Shown here: in pieces, positions 16,910-26,321 of the stretch
Layout of the letters: each line of letters opens with the position of its first letter
Numbering within the stretch: position 1 is the first letter of the stretch
Assembly: GCA_910583615.1 (NCBI GenBank)
Contig: CAJTXP010000002.1
Span: 87,811-151,810, forward strand
DNA: 64,000 nt
From: an uncultured Lachnospiraceae bacterium
GTDB lineage: Bacteria; Bacillota; Clostridia; Lachnospirales; Lachnospiraceae
Reading direction: 5' to 3'
The notes under the pieces: generated by a model
Seen by the model: only the letters and a program-made list of their open reading frames with translations
What the model was told of the DNA's origin: nothing
The model's database searches: none
Made by a program: the position numbers and the translations under genes

Positions 16910-18697
16910 TCAATATTTATCATTTCCGCCATAGGAAACATTCATATCCATACCGTAATCCGGCTCATAGGAAGAAACCGGTCCGGATACGCTGGACACC
17001 GAATCTACAAGATCCGTATCCAGCCTGAACTTTCTCACCAGTTCGCTCAGAATCTGAGCCTGTCCGGAAAGCTCCTCGCTGGCTGCCGCGCTCTCTTCTG
17101 CCGTCGCCGAGTTGGTCTGTACCACGCTGGAAATCTGGTCGATACCAAGTGTGATCTGAGAAATGGACTCCGCCTGATCCGTAGCTGCTTTTGCAATGGA
17201 TCCCATCAGGCTGCTCGCTTCCTGAATGTCGCTGATGACCACTTCCAGAGACTGTGCCGTCTCATCCGCAATGCGTTTTCCATTTTCCACCGCCTGAAGA
17301 GAATTCTCGATCAGAGCCGCCGTATTCTTGGAAGCCTCTGCCGACTTGCTCGCCAGATTACGCACCTCATCCGCAACCACCGCAAAACCTTTTCCGGCTG
17401 CTCCTGCCCTCGCTGCCTCAACCGCCGCGTTCAGAGCCAGGATATTGGTCTGGAATGCAATGTCTTCAATCGTCTTGATAATCTTGCCGATCTCTCCGGA
17501 AGAAGCATTGATATCCGCCATCGCCTGCAGCATATCCTGCATGCGGTCATTGCTCTCTCCGGCCTTCTCGCCCACCTGCATGGACTTGTCGCTCGCATTC
17601 TGAGCCTGCTGAGCCGTCTGATTAATATTATTCGATATCTCATTAATGGACGCTGCCAACTCTTCCACAGAAGACGCCTGCTCAGTTGCCCCCTGGGAAA
17701 GCGCCTGTGCGCCGGAGGAAACCTGATCGGATCCGGAAGACACCTGCGTTGCCGAACGGTTCAAAGTTGCCAGAGTCTCATTGAAGTTGTCTCTGATCCC
17801 CTTCATGGACTGGAAGATCTTCTGATAATCTCCCACATACGCTTCCGCTATCGTCGAATGGATCGTGAAATCTCCGTCCGCCATGGCGCCGAGAATCTTC
17901 TCGATATCACGCACAATGGAGCTGACCGCCGTTGTCACCTTGCGCATGCTGTCTGCCATGGAACCGAATTCGTCCTTCGCCTCGTATTCCACATCCACGG
18001 AAAGGTTGCCCTGTACCATCTCTTTCATGGCCGCCTCGATCACCTTCACCGGAACAGCGATGCTTACACTCAGACGAAGCGCGAGAATCACAGTGATGAT
18101 GAACGCCACTGCAGCAATGGCGATACCCAGAGCCAGAAGTCCGTTCAGCTTCAGCATCTGATCGTCAAAGCCGGTCTGAGCGCTGGTACCGATCTGTGCA
18201 TATGCCTGGTCAAGCACTGCCGTATACTCTTCCACCACCGGTATGTACTCGTTCCCGATGATCTCCAGCGCCTGCTCATTGCCTTCCGCCGTACAGAGCG
18301 CAGCCGCTTCCATCACTCTTTCCCTGACAGATCCGTTGTTCGTCATCAACGTCACAAACTGCTGCAGAAGCGTCACGTCTCCGTTGTACTCCTCGATCAG
18401 TTTCTCCGCCGTGGCGCGGATCTCCGTAATGTTCTCATTCACCACCTGAGCTCTCTGGCTGTATTCCTGCTGGTTCGTCGTATTCGCAGCCAGAAGCATC
18501 TCTTTCAGCGCCTCCTGAAGTTTTGTCTCAATGCTCTGCACGGATGTCACTGCGACAAAATCTTCCTGATAGAAATTCTGATAACCTGACTTGGAGATTG
18601 CGATTCCTGAACAGGTTGCGACCACTGACACCAGAAACAGTACCAGTATGAGGCCAAAAGATACTAGAAATTTAACATTAAGTTTTAGGTTTTTCAT
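16910..18697 (-). CDS. Chemoreceptor (MCP) with four-helix-bundle sensor
   Basis: A 595-residue receptor starting MKNLKLNVKFLVSFGLILVL, with GGAGGGGTTGAG upstream of the ATG at 18697. Two membrane helices (about 8-32 and 190-215) flank a helical sensor resembling the 4HB_MCP fold. A HAMP domain and a long signalling domain with EDIAFQTNILALNAAVEAAR follow. The C-terminal tail ends in Ser/Tyr/Gly-rich sequence, without the NWETF CheR-tethering pentapeptide. The ligand cannot be told. It is divergent from cheA. Confidence 0.93.
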   Translation of the reverse strand: MKNLKLNVKFLVSFGLILVLFLVSVVATCSGIAISKSGYQNFYQEDFVAVTSVQSIETKLQEALKEMLLAANTTNQQEYSQRAQVVNENITEIRATAEKLIEEYNGDVTLLQQFVTLMTNNGSVRERVMEAAALCTAEGNEQALEIIGNEYIPVVEEYTAVLDQAYAQIGTSAQTGFDDQMLKLNGLLALGIAIAAVAFIITVILALRLSVSIAVPVKVIEAAMKEMVQGNLSVDVEYEAKDEFGSMADSMRKVTTAVSSIVRDIEKILGAMADGDFTIHSTIAEAYVGDYQKIFQSMKGIRDNFNETLATLNRSATQVSSGSDQVSSGAQALSQGATEQASSVEELAASINEISNNINQTAQQAQNASDKSMQVGEKAGESNDRMQDMLQAMADINASSGEIGKIIKTIEDIAFQTNILALNAAVEAARAGAAGKGFAVVADEVRNLASKSAEASKNTAALIENSLQAVENGKRIADETAQSLEVVISDIQEASSLMGSIAKAATDQAESISQITLGIDQISSVVQTNSATAEESAAASEELSGQAQILSELVRKFRLDTDLVDSVSSVSGPVSSYEPDYGMDMNVSYGGNDKY

Positions 18698-18825
18698 CTC
18701 AACCCCTCCTTGTAAAAGCTGTCGGATCCGCTTCTCCATCAGGGAAGCCCGCCGCTATTTTTTAATATGTCGACGGGTTTTCTCCTTTTATAACACATTT
18801 TTAAGATTTTTTTTAATTTTTTTCA

Positions 18826-18871
18826 AAAAAGAGGGACAAAGCCCTTATGCCCGCTCTTTTTTCGCCGATAT
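18826..18871 (+). promoter_or_regulatory. Sigma-D-like -10 element of the cheA operon with upstream hairpin
   Basis: GCCGATAT at 18864-18871 is a perfect sigma-D (FliA) -10 element. The -35 fifteen bases upstream is TTAT rather than TAAA. Immediately upstream, bases 18826-18862 form an inverted repeat (AAAAAAGAG/CTCTTTTTT arms). The predicted start is about 105 bases before the cheA ATG. Confidence 0.55.
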
Positions 18872-18986
18872 TTATTCTAGTATGCCATAGTCTGCCATAC
18901 TATTTTTTGCAGCAGGCTTTTTGTTTTATGCTTTTCTAATAAGAAGCGTTTGCAGAACTATATCAAAAAGACAGGTGGTGTTTATA

Positions 18987-21068
18987 ATGGATAACGGTAT
19001 GGAAGGTATGCTTGATACATACCTCTTCGAGACAAATTCTCTTCTGGACCAGCTTGATGAGATGCTCGTAAAGGACGAGAAAATCGGTGATTTTTCTTCC
19101 GATGATGTCAACGAGATCTTCCGCATCATGCACACGATCAAGGGTTCCTCCGCCATGATGGAGTTTGGCTCCCTTGCAAGCATTGCTCATCATATAGAAG
19201 ACCTGTTCTTCTATATCCGTGACAAAGGCATTGATTCTCTGGATCCGGAACACAAAAAAGAACTGTTCAATCTGATGTTCCGTTCCGAGGACTGTTTAAG
19301 AGGACAGGTGGAAAAGGTGGAGAACGGGGAACCCCTGGATACAGATATGGATTCCTTCGCTTCTGAAATCAACCAGTTCCTGAAGAAAATCAGCGGTGCA
19401 GCAACGGAAGAACCGGAAGCTGCTGCTGTACAGGAATCCGCCCCGGACAGTCTGACGCCGGCAGAAAATCTTCCTGCTGATGACCAGGCAGTATGTTTCC
19501 TGCATGTATTCCTGGATGAAGGAATCGGCATGGAAAATCTGCGTGCTTTCATGATCATCAATTCACTTAGAGAATGTGATGTGGATTTTCGTCACTATCC
19601 GCCGGATATGGATTCCAATCCAGATACCTGCGCAGTGATTATTGAAGAAGGCTTTTATCTTGCTTTCGAAGACGGAGAGATGGCTGCCAAGGCAGAAGAC
19701 CTCCTGAAATCCCAGGGGCATATCCGTTCCTATGAACTGATCATGGCCCCCGAACCGGAACCCGAGCCGGAACCCGAGGCTCCAAAGGTATCCGCCAAAA
19801 CGGCTGCCGCGTCCGCTCCGAAACCGGAACGAAAGGAGACCCCGCAGAAGGCTCCCGCAGGTACGCCGGTCAAACAGAATCTTATCAGCGTGAATCTGAC
19901 CAAGTTAAACGATCTGATGGATATCGTAGGCGAGATCGTCATCACGGAATCCATGGTTACTTCCTGTCCGGAGCTGGATCAGCTGAACCGGGACAGCTAT
20001 GACAATTTCATGAAATCCGCCCGCCAGCTGCGCAAGCTGACAGACGACCTGCAGGATCTTGCCATGTCCCTTCGAATGGTCCCCATCTCCGGCGTTTTCC
20101 AGAAGATGAACCGTATCGTCCGCGATATGAAGCAGAAGCTGGGCAAAGATGTCCGCCTTACTCTGATCGGAGAGGATACCGAGGTTGACAAGACCATCGT
20201 GGACAGCATCCAGGACCCGATTATGCATATGGTCCGTAATTCCATGGATCACGGAATTGAAGATACTGCGGATGAACGTATTGCCGCAGGCAAGAATCCC
20301 CAGGGTGAGATCATACTCTCCGCAACCCATACAAGCAATGAAGTTATTATCTCCATTGCCGACGACGGAAAAGGCATGAACCCTGATACACTCCTGGCAA
20401 AGGCAAGAGAAAAGGGAATTCTGGTAAAGCCTGAAAGCGAATATACAAAAAAAGAAGCGCTTGGCCTCATTATGCTTCCCGGCTTCTCCACCAATCAGGA
20501 GGTTACCGAATTTTCCGGCAGAGGCGTGGGCATGGACGTGGTAAAGAAAAATGTGGAAAGCGTCGGCGGAGTTGTTTCCCTGACCAGCGAAGAAGGACAG
20601 GGAACCACATTTTCCATCAAGATCCCCCTGACTCTTTCCATTATGGACGGCATGAAGGTAACCGTAGGACGTTCGATCTTCACGATTCCCATTGCCAATA
20701 TCCGCCAGTCTTTTAAGATCACCCCGGAAGAGATCCTGTACGATGAGAACGGCAATGAGATGGTGGAACGTATCGGCGGTTTCTATCCCATTGTACGTCT
20801 TCATCAGTTTTACGGCATCGAGACAGAAGTTACCCGTCCGGAAGACGGCATCCTGATCTGGGTGGAAACCAGTGACCATTCCTTCTGCCTGTTTGTGGAT
20901 GACCTGATCGGAGAACAGCAGGTGGTGGTGAAACCGTTCCCCGCTTTCCTGAACTGTTTTGAACTTAAAAACTACGGCATCGGCGGCTGTACGATCCTGG
21001 GCGACGGCAATATCAGTATCATTCTCGATATTCCAAGCCTGCACACAGCCACCCTTGAAAGCTTTTAA
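18987..21068 (+). CDS. cheA: Chemotaxis histidine kinase CheA
   Basis: A 693-residue chemotaxis kinase. P1 has the phospho-acceptor His49 in RIMHTIKGSSAMM. The linker near residues 255-290 is Pro/Glu-rich (EPEPEPEPEAP), after a P2-like domain with a CheY-docking fold. Dimerisation and ATPase domains follow: N box HMVRNSMDHGIE, G1 IADDGKGMNP, G2 FSGRGVGMDVVK. The C-terminal CheW-like domain ends the protein. The start at 18987 (MDNGMEGMLD) has AGGTGG upstream; a frame extending to 18921 is unlikely. cheW follows after 15 bases. Confidence 0.96.
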   Translation: MDNGMEGMLDTYLFETNSLLDQLDEMLVKDEKIGDFSSDDVNEIFRIMHTIKGSSAMMEFGSLASIAHHIEDLFFYIRDKGIDSLDPEHKKELFNLMFRSEDCLRGQVEKVENGEPLDTDMDSFASEINQFLKKISGAATEEPEAAAVQESAPDSLTPAENLPADDQAVCFLHVFLDEGIGMENLRAFMIINSLRECDVDFRHYPPDMDSNPDTCAVIIEEGFYLAFEDGEMAAKAEDLLKSQGHIRSYELIMAPEPEPEPEPEAPKVSAKTAAASAPKPERKETPQKAPAGTPVKQNLISVNLTKLNDLMDIVGEIVITESMVTSCPELDQLNRDSYDNFMKSARQLRKLTDDLQDLAMSLRMVPISGVFQKMNRIVRDMKQKLGKDVRLTLIGEDTEVDKTIVDSIQDPIMHMVRNSMDHGIEDTADERIAAGKNPQGEIILSATHTSNEVIISIADDGKGMNPDTLLAKAREKGILVKPESEYTKKEALGLIMLPGFSTNQEVTEFSGRGVGMDVVKKNVESVGGVVSLTSEEGQGTTFSIKIPLTLSIMDGMKVTVGRSIFTIPIANIRQSFKITPEEILYDENGNEMVERIGGFYPIVRLHQFYGIETEVTRPEDGILIWVETSDHSFCLFVDDLIGEQQVVVKPFPAFLNCFELKNYGIGGCTILGDGNISIILDIPSLHTATLESF

Positions 21069-21083
21069 TCAGGAGGTATAGAT

Positions 21084-21566
21084 ATGGCTGAACAAACAAC
21101 TCCCAATGAAGAGATCCTCGACGCACCGGATCAGGATGAGATATCTACTGTGGAACGCTGTCTGACCTTTAAATCCGGTGATCTGATCCTGTATATCAGT
21201 ACCCGGCATGTGATCGAGATTATCAATAATTACTCGATCACGAATCTGCCGCTTGTACCTCCGTATATCAAGGGGATCATCAATTTAAGAGGGCAGGTCC
21301 TTCCTGTTGTGGATATTCAGATGCGCATGGGCAAATGTGAAACGGAATGCGGAGCAGAAACCTGTATCATTGTACTTGACATTGATTCCGTCTCCCTTGG
21401 CATTATTGTGGATTCTGTCCGTCAGGTCATTGATATCGACCTGAAAAACGTACAGCCGATTCCGCTGAAACGCCAGCAGAAGCTTCTGGACGGAATGGTG
21501 ACCATGGAGGATGGAAGCGTCTTTATGTCGGTAGACTGTCAGGCACTCATCAAAGCGCAATATTAA
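21084..21566 (+). CDS. cheW: Chemotaxis coupling protein CheW
   Basis: The 160-residue adaptor couples receptors to CheA. The CheW fold starts at ERCLTFKSGDLILYISTRHV, and VPPYIKGIINLRGQVLPVVD holds the conserved NLRG motif. Length is normal with a short acidic N-terminal extension. AGGAGG precedes the ATG. Confidence 0.96.
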   Translation: MAEQTTPNEEILDAPDQDEISTVERCLTFKSGDLILYISTRHVIEIINNYSITNLPLVPPYIKGIINLRGQVLPVVDIQMRMGKCETECGAETCIIVLDIDSVSLGIIVDSVRQVIDIDLKNVQPIPLKRQQKLLDGMVTMEDGSVFMSVDCQALIKAQY

Positions 21567-21585
21567 ACGATATGAGGTGATAAAG

Positions 21586-22404
21586 ATGCTGACATTGACC
21601 GATCAGGACTTCCAGCGTCTCTATGTATATATTAAACAGAATTACGGCATTGATCTGAGTAAGAAAAAACAGCTCATCGTAAGCCGTCTTTCACATACGC
21701 TTTCCGCACAGGGGTTTCATGATTTTAAAAGCTATGTGGATGATATTCTTTCCGGCCGTGATCCGGATATGGTTACGGCCATGCTGAACAAGCTGACAAC
21801 AAACTATACGTATTTTCTTCGTGAGGAAGCACATTTTAAATATTTTCAGGAAGTTGTGCTTCCTGACCTGGAGCGCAAACATGCCCGGGACAAGTCGCTT
21901 TCCATCTGGAGCGCCGGCTGTTCATCCGGTCAGGAACCTTACACAATCTCCATGTTTCTTCTGGAATATTTTGGTGCAAAGGCATCTCAATGGGATACGA
22001 GAATTCTTGCCACGGATATCTCCAACAAAATTCTGGACGAAGCCATCCGCGCCGTTTATCCGGAGGAAAGCATGGAGCCGCTTCCGGCCACCTGGAAGAC
22101 GAAATACTTTGTAAAAACCGGGAACGGCAAGTGCACCGTATCCCCGGCTCTCAAAAAAAATGTGATTTTCCGCCCGTTTAATCTGATGGATCAGATCACA
22201 TTCAAGAGAAAATTCGACCTGATTTTCTGTCGAAACGTAATGATTTATTTCGATCAGGATACAAAGGACGCTCTGGTACGCCGCTTCTACAATGCGACCG
22301 TACCCGGAGGACATCTGTTCATCGGACATTCCGAAGGACTGACCAAAAACACCTGTCCTTATGAGTATATCCAGCCGGCAATTTACAGAAAAACAGCCAG
22401 ATAG
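21586..22404 (+). CDS. cheR: Chemotaxis protein methyltransferase CheR
   Basis: A 272-residue SAM-dependent glutamate methyltransferase acting on chemoreceptors. An N-terminal helical domain is followed by the Rossmann domain with IWSAGCSSGQEPYTISMFL (SAM loop) and the IFCRNVMIYFD motif. The ATG at 21586 has GAGGTG seven bases upstream; an in-frame GTG three codons earlier is part of that site. It lies between cheW and cheB in one operon. Confidence 0.96.
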   Translation: MLTLTDQDFQRLYVYIKQNYGIDLSKKKQLIVSRLSHTLSAQGFHDFKSYVDDILSGRDPDMVTAMLNKLTTNYTYFLREEAHFKYFQEVVLPDLERKHARDKSLSIWSAGCSSGQEPYTISMFLLEYFGAKASQWDTRILATDISNKILDEAIRAVYPEESMEPLPATWKTKYFVKTGNGKCTVSPALKKNVIFRPFNLMDQITFKRKFDLIFCRNVMIYFDQDTKDALVRRFYNATVPGGHLFIGHSEGLTKNTCPYEYIQPAIYRKTAR

Positions 22405-22467
22405 ACTGTTTCATCAGCACCATCTGGCCGGATGCGGAACTATAAATAAGAAAGAAGGTATCCATAC

Positions 22468-23580
22468 ATGGCCCAGAAAATTCGTGTAATGGTGGTAGAC
22501 GATTCCATGTTGTTCAGAAGCTGGCTGATCAAGAGCCTGGAGGAGGATCCGCGGTTTGAAGTAGTCGGATTCGGCATCAATGCCCTTGATGCCAAAAGCA
22601 AACTCCCCATGCTGAAGCCGGACATCATGACTCTGGATATAGAGATGCCCGGCATGACTGGACTGCAGTTTTTAAAAGAGGTGCTTCCGGTTCACCCGGT
22701 TCCTGTCATTCTTGTCTCTTCTCTGAATGTACAGGTATTTGATGCACTGGCAGCCGGCGCTGTGGATTTTGTCCGTAAACCGGAGAACGAACCTGGCGCC
22801 AGAGACCGTTTTGTCCGTACGCTCAGATCCAAGCTTGCCATCGGTAAAAATGCACATCCGCGTCTGCCCTCTCATGATCCGGCTGCCATGCTGAATAAAG
22901 CGAAAGCGGCATCCGCCGGGAGCACGATCAGCAGTTCCGGCGGCATTGGAATGCATCAGGCGGCGCCTGCTGCCCGCAAACCGGTCATCGCCGTCTCTGC
23001 GCATCCCAATATAGATGTGATCGCTATTGGAGCTTCTACCGGCGGAACTGAGGCAATCCTGGAAGTGGTAAGACATTTTCCTGCAAAAATGCCCGGAATC
23101 GTCATCACCCAGCACATGCCGGCCGGCTTTACATCCATGTATGCAGAACGTCTGAACCGAATCTGTAATCTGGAAGTAAGGGAAGCCAGGCACGGCGATA
23201 AGATACAGCCGGGACTGGTCCTGCTTGCACCAGGCGGTCTCCAGATGCGTGTAGTTCGAATGGGCTCCGGATATGCAGTCAGCTGTTCTGACGGTGAAAA
23301 AGTCAGCGGACACAAACCGTCCGTTGACGTGCTCTTCGATTCCGTTGCTGCCACGGTACGCAGCCGGGCCATTGGCGTCATCCTCACCGGCATGGGTGCA
23401 GACGGCGCAGCAGGCATGCTTCGTATGAGACGGGCAGGCGCCTATACGATCGGACAGGATAAGGACAGCTGCGTCGTATACGGAATGCCCATGGAAGCTT
23501 TTAAAATCGGTGCAGTCTGTATGCAGGCTCCGCTGAATTCCATCCATCATGCGGTGATGGGGAGGCTGTCCAAAATCTGA
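22468..23580 (+). CDS. cheB: Chemotaxis methylesterase/deamidase CheB
   Basis: The 370-residue receptor methylesterase has an N-terminal receiver (Asp57 in MTLDIEMPGM) and a C-terminal hydrolase with Ser in GASTGGTEAI, His in ITQHMPAGF and Asp in LTGMGADGAAGM. A Ser/Ala-rich linker joins them. It is the last gene of cheAWRB. cheC and cheD were not found here. Confidence 0.97.
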   Translation: MAQKIRVMVVDDSMLFRSWLIKSLEEDPRFEVVGFGINALDAKSKLPMLKPDIMTLDIEMPGMTGLQFLKEVLPVHPVPVILVSSLNVQVFDALAAGAVDFVRKPENEPGARDRFVRTLRSKLAIGKNAHPRLPSHDPAAMLNKAKAASAGSTISSSGGIGMHQAAPAARKPVIAVSAHPNIDVIAIGASTGGTEAILEVVRHFPAKMPGIVITQHMPAGFTSMYAERLNRICNLEVREARHGDKIQPGLVLLAPGGLQMRVVRMGSGYAVSCSDGEKVSGHKPSVDVLFDSVAATVRSRAIGVILTGMGADGAAGMLRMRRAGAYTIGQDKDSCVVYGMPMEAFKIGAVCMQAPLNSIHHAVMGRLSKI

Positions 23581-23624
23581 CCCTGCCGTCATTGTTAAAA
23601 ACAGAAAAAACATCGTTAAATAAA

Positions 23625-23673
23625 CCCCGGACTGTATACCTGGCTTTTCCAGGTATACAGTCCGGGGTTTTTT
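23625..23673 (+). terminator. Strong terminator after cheB, probably bidirectional
   Basis: A perfect 19-bp stem (23625-23643 with 23649-23667) encloses a CTTTT loop and is followed by six T. On the minus strand it is followed by an A/T-rich run, so it may also end the SUF operon coming from the right. Confidence 0.95.
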
Positions 23674-23685
23674 ACGATTCCGCCT

Positions 23686-24603
23686 TTATTTCAGAAATCC
23701 GTTCACAATCTGTTCTTCTGCTTCCTGTTCCGTAAGGCCCAGCGTCATCAGCTTGATGATCTGCTCTCCAGCGATTTTGCCAATGGCAGCTTCATGAATC
23801 AGACTCGCATCCAGATGGTTGGCGTCCAGTGACGGAACTGCATTCACATGTCCCTGATCCATAAGGATCGCATCACATTCCGTATGTCCATAACAGGCAT
23901 TGTTTCCGCAGATCCTGGAATTAAATACCTGACTGGATGTTCCCTTCGCCACAGACCGGGACACCACATCTGCAGTAGAGCCTGCACCATCCAGATCCAC
24001 CTGGAAATTTGTCTCTGCATACTGGTTTTCATGCGTCATGATTTTTTCCTTGATGATCAAAGTCGCTCCATCCTTCAGATCCGCCTTCGTGTCCCGGATC
24101 GTCGAATCTACGCCCTTGATCTGGGTAGTCTCCATCTCCATATATCCGTTTTCATCCATATGAACGATGGTCGTAGGATTCAGAATCCGTCCGCCGGTTC
24201 CTTCCCCCTCCCCATAGTGCTTTTCCACATATTTGACTTTTGCATTTTTTCCGATATGGAATGTATGGATTCCATCATGCTCTGTGTCTTCACTGCCTCC
24301 GCAGTGGATGCCGCAGCCTGCCACAATCACCACGTCCGCATCATCCCCGATGTAGAAATCATTATAAACCAGATCCTTCAAACCGCTCTGGCTGACGATC
24401 ACCGGAATATGAACGCTCTCATTCGTAGTTCCAGGTTTTACAATGATATCAATACCTGGTTTATCCTTCTTTGTGACAATATCAATATTGGCTGTCGTAT
24501 TCCTTCCGGCAAGCTGTCCGTTGTCTCTGATATTATAGGCTCCTTCCGGCACTGTATGGAGATCCGCCACCTTCTCCAGCATATGCATCTGTAACTGATC
24601 CAT
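23686..24603 (-). CDS. SufB/SufD-family Fe-S scaffold subunit (SmsB-like)
   Basis: A 305-residue SufBD-fold protein, shorter than SufB (about 460), of the kind that pairs with a single SufC in minimal SUF-like systems of anaerobes. Conserved core motifs are SSQVFNSRICGNNACYGHTE, AVPSLDANHLDASLIHEAAIG and GLTEQEAEEQIVNGFLK. It probably builds Fe-S clusters with the SufC ATPase encoded just upstream. There is no cysteine desulfurase or SufU nearby. The final gene of the operon, it ends before the terminator at 23625-23673. Confidence 0.9.
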   Translation of the reverse strand: MDQLQMHMLEKVADLHTVPEGAYNIRDNGQLAGRNTTANIDIVTKKDKPGIDIIVKPGTTNESVHIPVIVSQSGLKDLVYNDFYIGDDADVVIVAGCGIHCGGSEDTEHDGIHTFHIGKNAKVKYVEKHYGEGEGTGGRILNPTTIVHMDENGYMEMETTQIKGVDSTIRDTKADLKDGATLIIKEKIMTHENQYAETNFQVDLDGAGSTADVVSRSVAKGTSSQVFNSRICGNNACYGHTECDAILMDQGHVNAVPSLDANHLDASLIHEAAIGKIAGEQIIKLMTLGLTEQEAEEQIVNGFLK

Positions 24604-24662
24604 TTTCCCTCTCCTGCAATAAAGAACTGTTCAAAAAAAACAATTCACAAGTTCCGCAATTT

Positions 24663-25391
24663 TTATATAATCTTGTTCATGAGTGTACTGCATGCTTCCA
24701 TGGAAGCGTTCAGCAGTTCAGGCAGAACCTCGTCTTTGGTCCCCTGCGCCCTTACTTCTCCGTCTGCCAGTACGATGATCCGGTCCGCAATGTTCAAAAT
24801 CCTCTCCTGATGAGAAATAATGATGATGGAACCATGAATCTTATCCCTCATATTCTCAAACACCCGGATCAGATTATTAAAACTCCACAAATCGATTCCG
24901 GCCTCCGGCTCATCGAAAATGGACAGCTTCGTTCCTCTTGCCATGATCATCGCAATCTCAATCCGTTTCAGTTCTCCGCCTGACAACGAATCATTCACTT
25001 CCCGGTTGATATAATCCTTCGCGCACAATCCTACTTCCGAAAGATAATGACACGCCCGGTTCAAAGACAGTACTTCTCCATGAGCCAGATTGATCAGATC
25101 CAGAACCGTCAGGCCCTTAAACCGGACCGGCTGCTGGAAAGCAAAGCTGATTCCCTTTTTCGCACGTTCGGTAATAGACAGTTCCGTGATATCCTCTCCG
25201 TTAAACAGAATCTTTCCGGAAGTCGGCTTTATGATTCCGGAGATAACTTTTGCCATAGTGGATTTCCCGCCGCCATTAGGCCCGGTAATCGCCACAAAAC
25301 TGTCTTCTATTTTTAAATTCACATGCTTCAGAATTCCCTTTTCCTGAGAATCTTCGTTCACCTGAAAGCATATATCCTGTAATTCAAGCAT
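24663..25391 (-). CDS. sufC: SufC-family ATPase (SmsC-like)
   Basis: The 242-residue ABC-type ATPase of the SUF pathway. Walker A GPNGGGKST is at residues 37-45, the signature is DSLSGGELKRIE, and the Walker B/D-loop is LSIFDEPEAGID. The ISFAFQQPVRFKGLTV Q-loop region is typical of SufC. It has no membrane partner; the partner is the SufB-like protein 59 bases downstream. AGGAGGCACAGGAAA precedes the ATG. Confidence 0.93.
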   Translation of the reverse strand: MLELQDICFQVNEDSQEKGILKHVNLKIEDSFVAITGPNGGGKSTMAKVISGIIKPTSGKILFNGEDITELSITERAKKGISFAFQQPVRFKGLTVLDLINLAHGEVLSLNRACHYLSEVGLCAKDYINREVNDSLSGGELKRIEIAMIMARGTKLSIFDEPEAGIDLWSFNNLIRVFENMRDKIHGSIIIISHQERILNIADRIIVLADGEVRAQGTKDEVLPELLNASMEACSTLMNKII

Positions 25392-25442
25392 TTTCCTGTG
25401 CCTCCTGTGTGTTTTTCTCTGTTTTATGATAACAGCGCCTGC

Positions 25443-26201
25443 CTAATGCACAGGAGCCAGGAGCACTTTCCCGCTGCCGCGGTATACATTTACCAGACCT
25501 TCTCCGGAAGCGGCGGAACCGATCAGAGTTTTTCCGGAGCGTTCCACCGTGAATTCCAGTGTTGAACTCCACGCAACCGCAAAGTTACCGTCTACTTTCA
25601 GAACATCATTGTTTAATGTAATTTCAATCAGTTCTTCCCGCGGATAATCAGACTCCAGACAAACCACCCCGTTTCCTGTAATGCCAAGATTAAACAGTCC
25701 CTCGCCGCCTGCCACTGCGGAAGACAGGTTCGAACGCATAACCGCCTTGTGCTTCAGATTCGACTCACATGCCAGAAAGAGTCCGTCATCCAGCACGATC
25801 GAACCGCCCCAGTCATTCAGATCCTCCAGAAGAATATGTTTATATGTAGGCTCCAGTACCAGGGTGCCGTCACCTGTATATTCCGGCTTGATTGCAGATT
25901 CGCCGGTCACTTTGCCTCGAACCGCTTTTCCAAGAAAATCTCCTACTCCCTTTACACCTGTCGTTGCATTCACATTACCTGCCATCCACTGCATTGCTCC
26001 CGCCTGCAAAGTCACATGGGATTTACTCAGATCACAGATCACCTGACGTTTCCTCACGTTCATCTCATTGCAGAAATATGCAGTCTGCGCGCTCTGAGGA
26101 CTCACGCTCAAGTCCTTTATATATTCAACTGCTGTAAACGCACCCTTCTGATCCAGAATGCGGATGTTCTTATTATTGGTAAAATTATTTATCTGATACA
26201 T
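25443..26201 (-). CDS. AIM24 family protein
   Basis: A 252-residue AIM24-type protein of beta-rich fold. Characteristic stretches are MQWMAGNVNATTGVKG, TGDGTLVLEPTYKHILLEDL and FNLGITGNGVVCLES. The biochemical role is unknown in bacteria. It heads a likely operon with sufC (51-base gap) and the SufB-like gene, so a link with Fe-S assembly is suggested by context only. Two promoter patterns lie upstream (26242-26297). Confidence 0.85.
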   Translation of the reverse strand: MYQINNFTNNKNIRILDQKGAFTAVEYIKDLSVSPQSAQTAYFCNEMNVRKRQVICDLSKSHVTLQAGAMQWMAGNVNATTGVKGVGDFLGKAVRGKVTGESAIKPEYTGDGTLVLEPTYKHILLEDLNDWGGSIVLDDGLFLACESNLKHKAVMRSNLSSAVAGGEGLFNLGITGNGVVCLESDYPREELIEITLNNDVLKVDGNFAVAWSSTLEFTVERSGKTLIGSAASGEGLVNVYRGSGKVLLAPVH

Positions 26202-26241
26202 ATGATATATCCTCCTGTGTTGTTATGAGATTCCGCTCTGC

Positions 26242-26297
26242 ATATCGGCCAAAACCGGTATCCTGTTTATTATAATCCATTTGAAGAATTCTTACAA
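26242..26297 (-). promoter_or_regulatory. Stacked sigma-A and sigma-D-like promoters for AIM24-SUF
   Basis: On the minus strand, TTGTAA (26292-26297) and TATAAT (26269-26274) have a 17-base spacer. Downstream, TAAA (26266-26269) and GCCGATAT (26242-26249) have a 16-base spacer, matching sigma-D. The two promoters overlap at one base. Both point into AIM24. Confidence 0.6.
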
Positions 26298-26321
26298 CCA
26301 GATTTTAAACGGCCGAAACCT

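Noticed and set aside
16838..18589. A long open frame of 583 codons on the plus strand, antisense to a chemoreceptor
   Set aside because: The minus-strand chemoreceptor is certain. The antisense frame has Cys/His/Arg-rich sequence with no known domain and no ribosome site, so it reflects codon bias.
19905..21044. A 379-codon open frame antisense to cheA
   Set aside because: It lies fully inside cheA and shows no domain or start signal.
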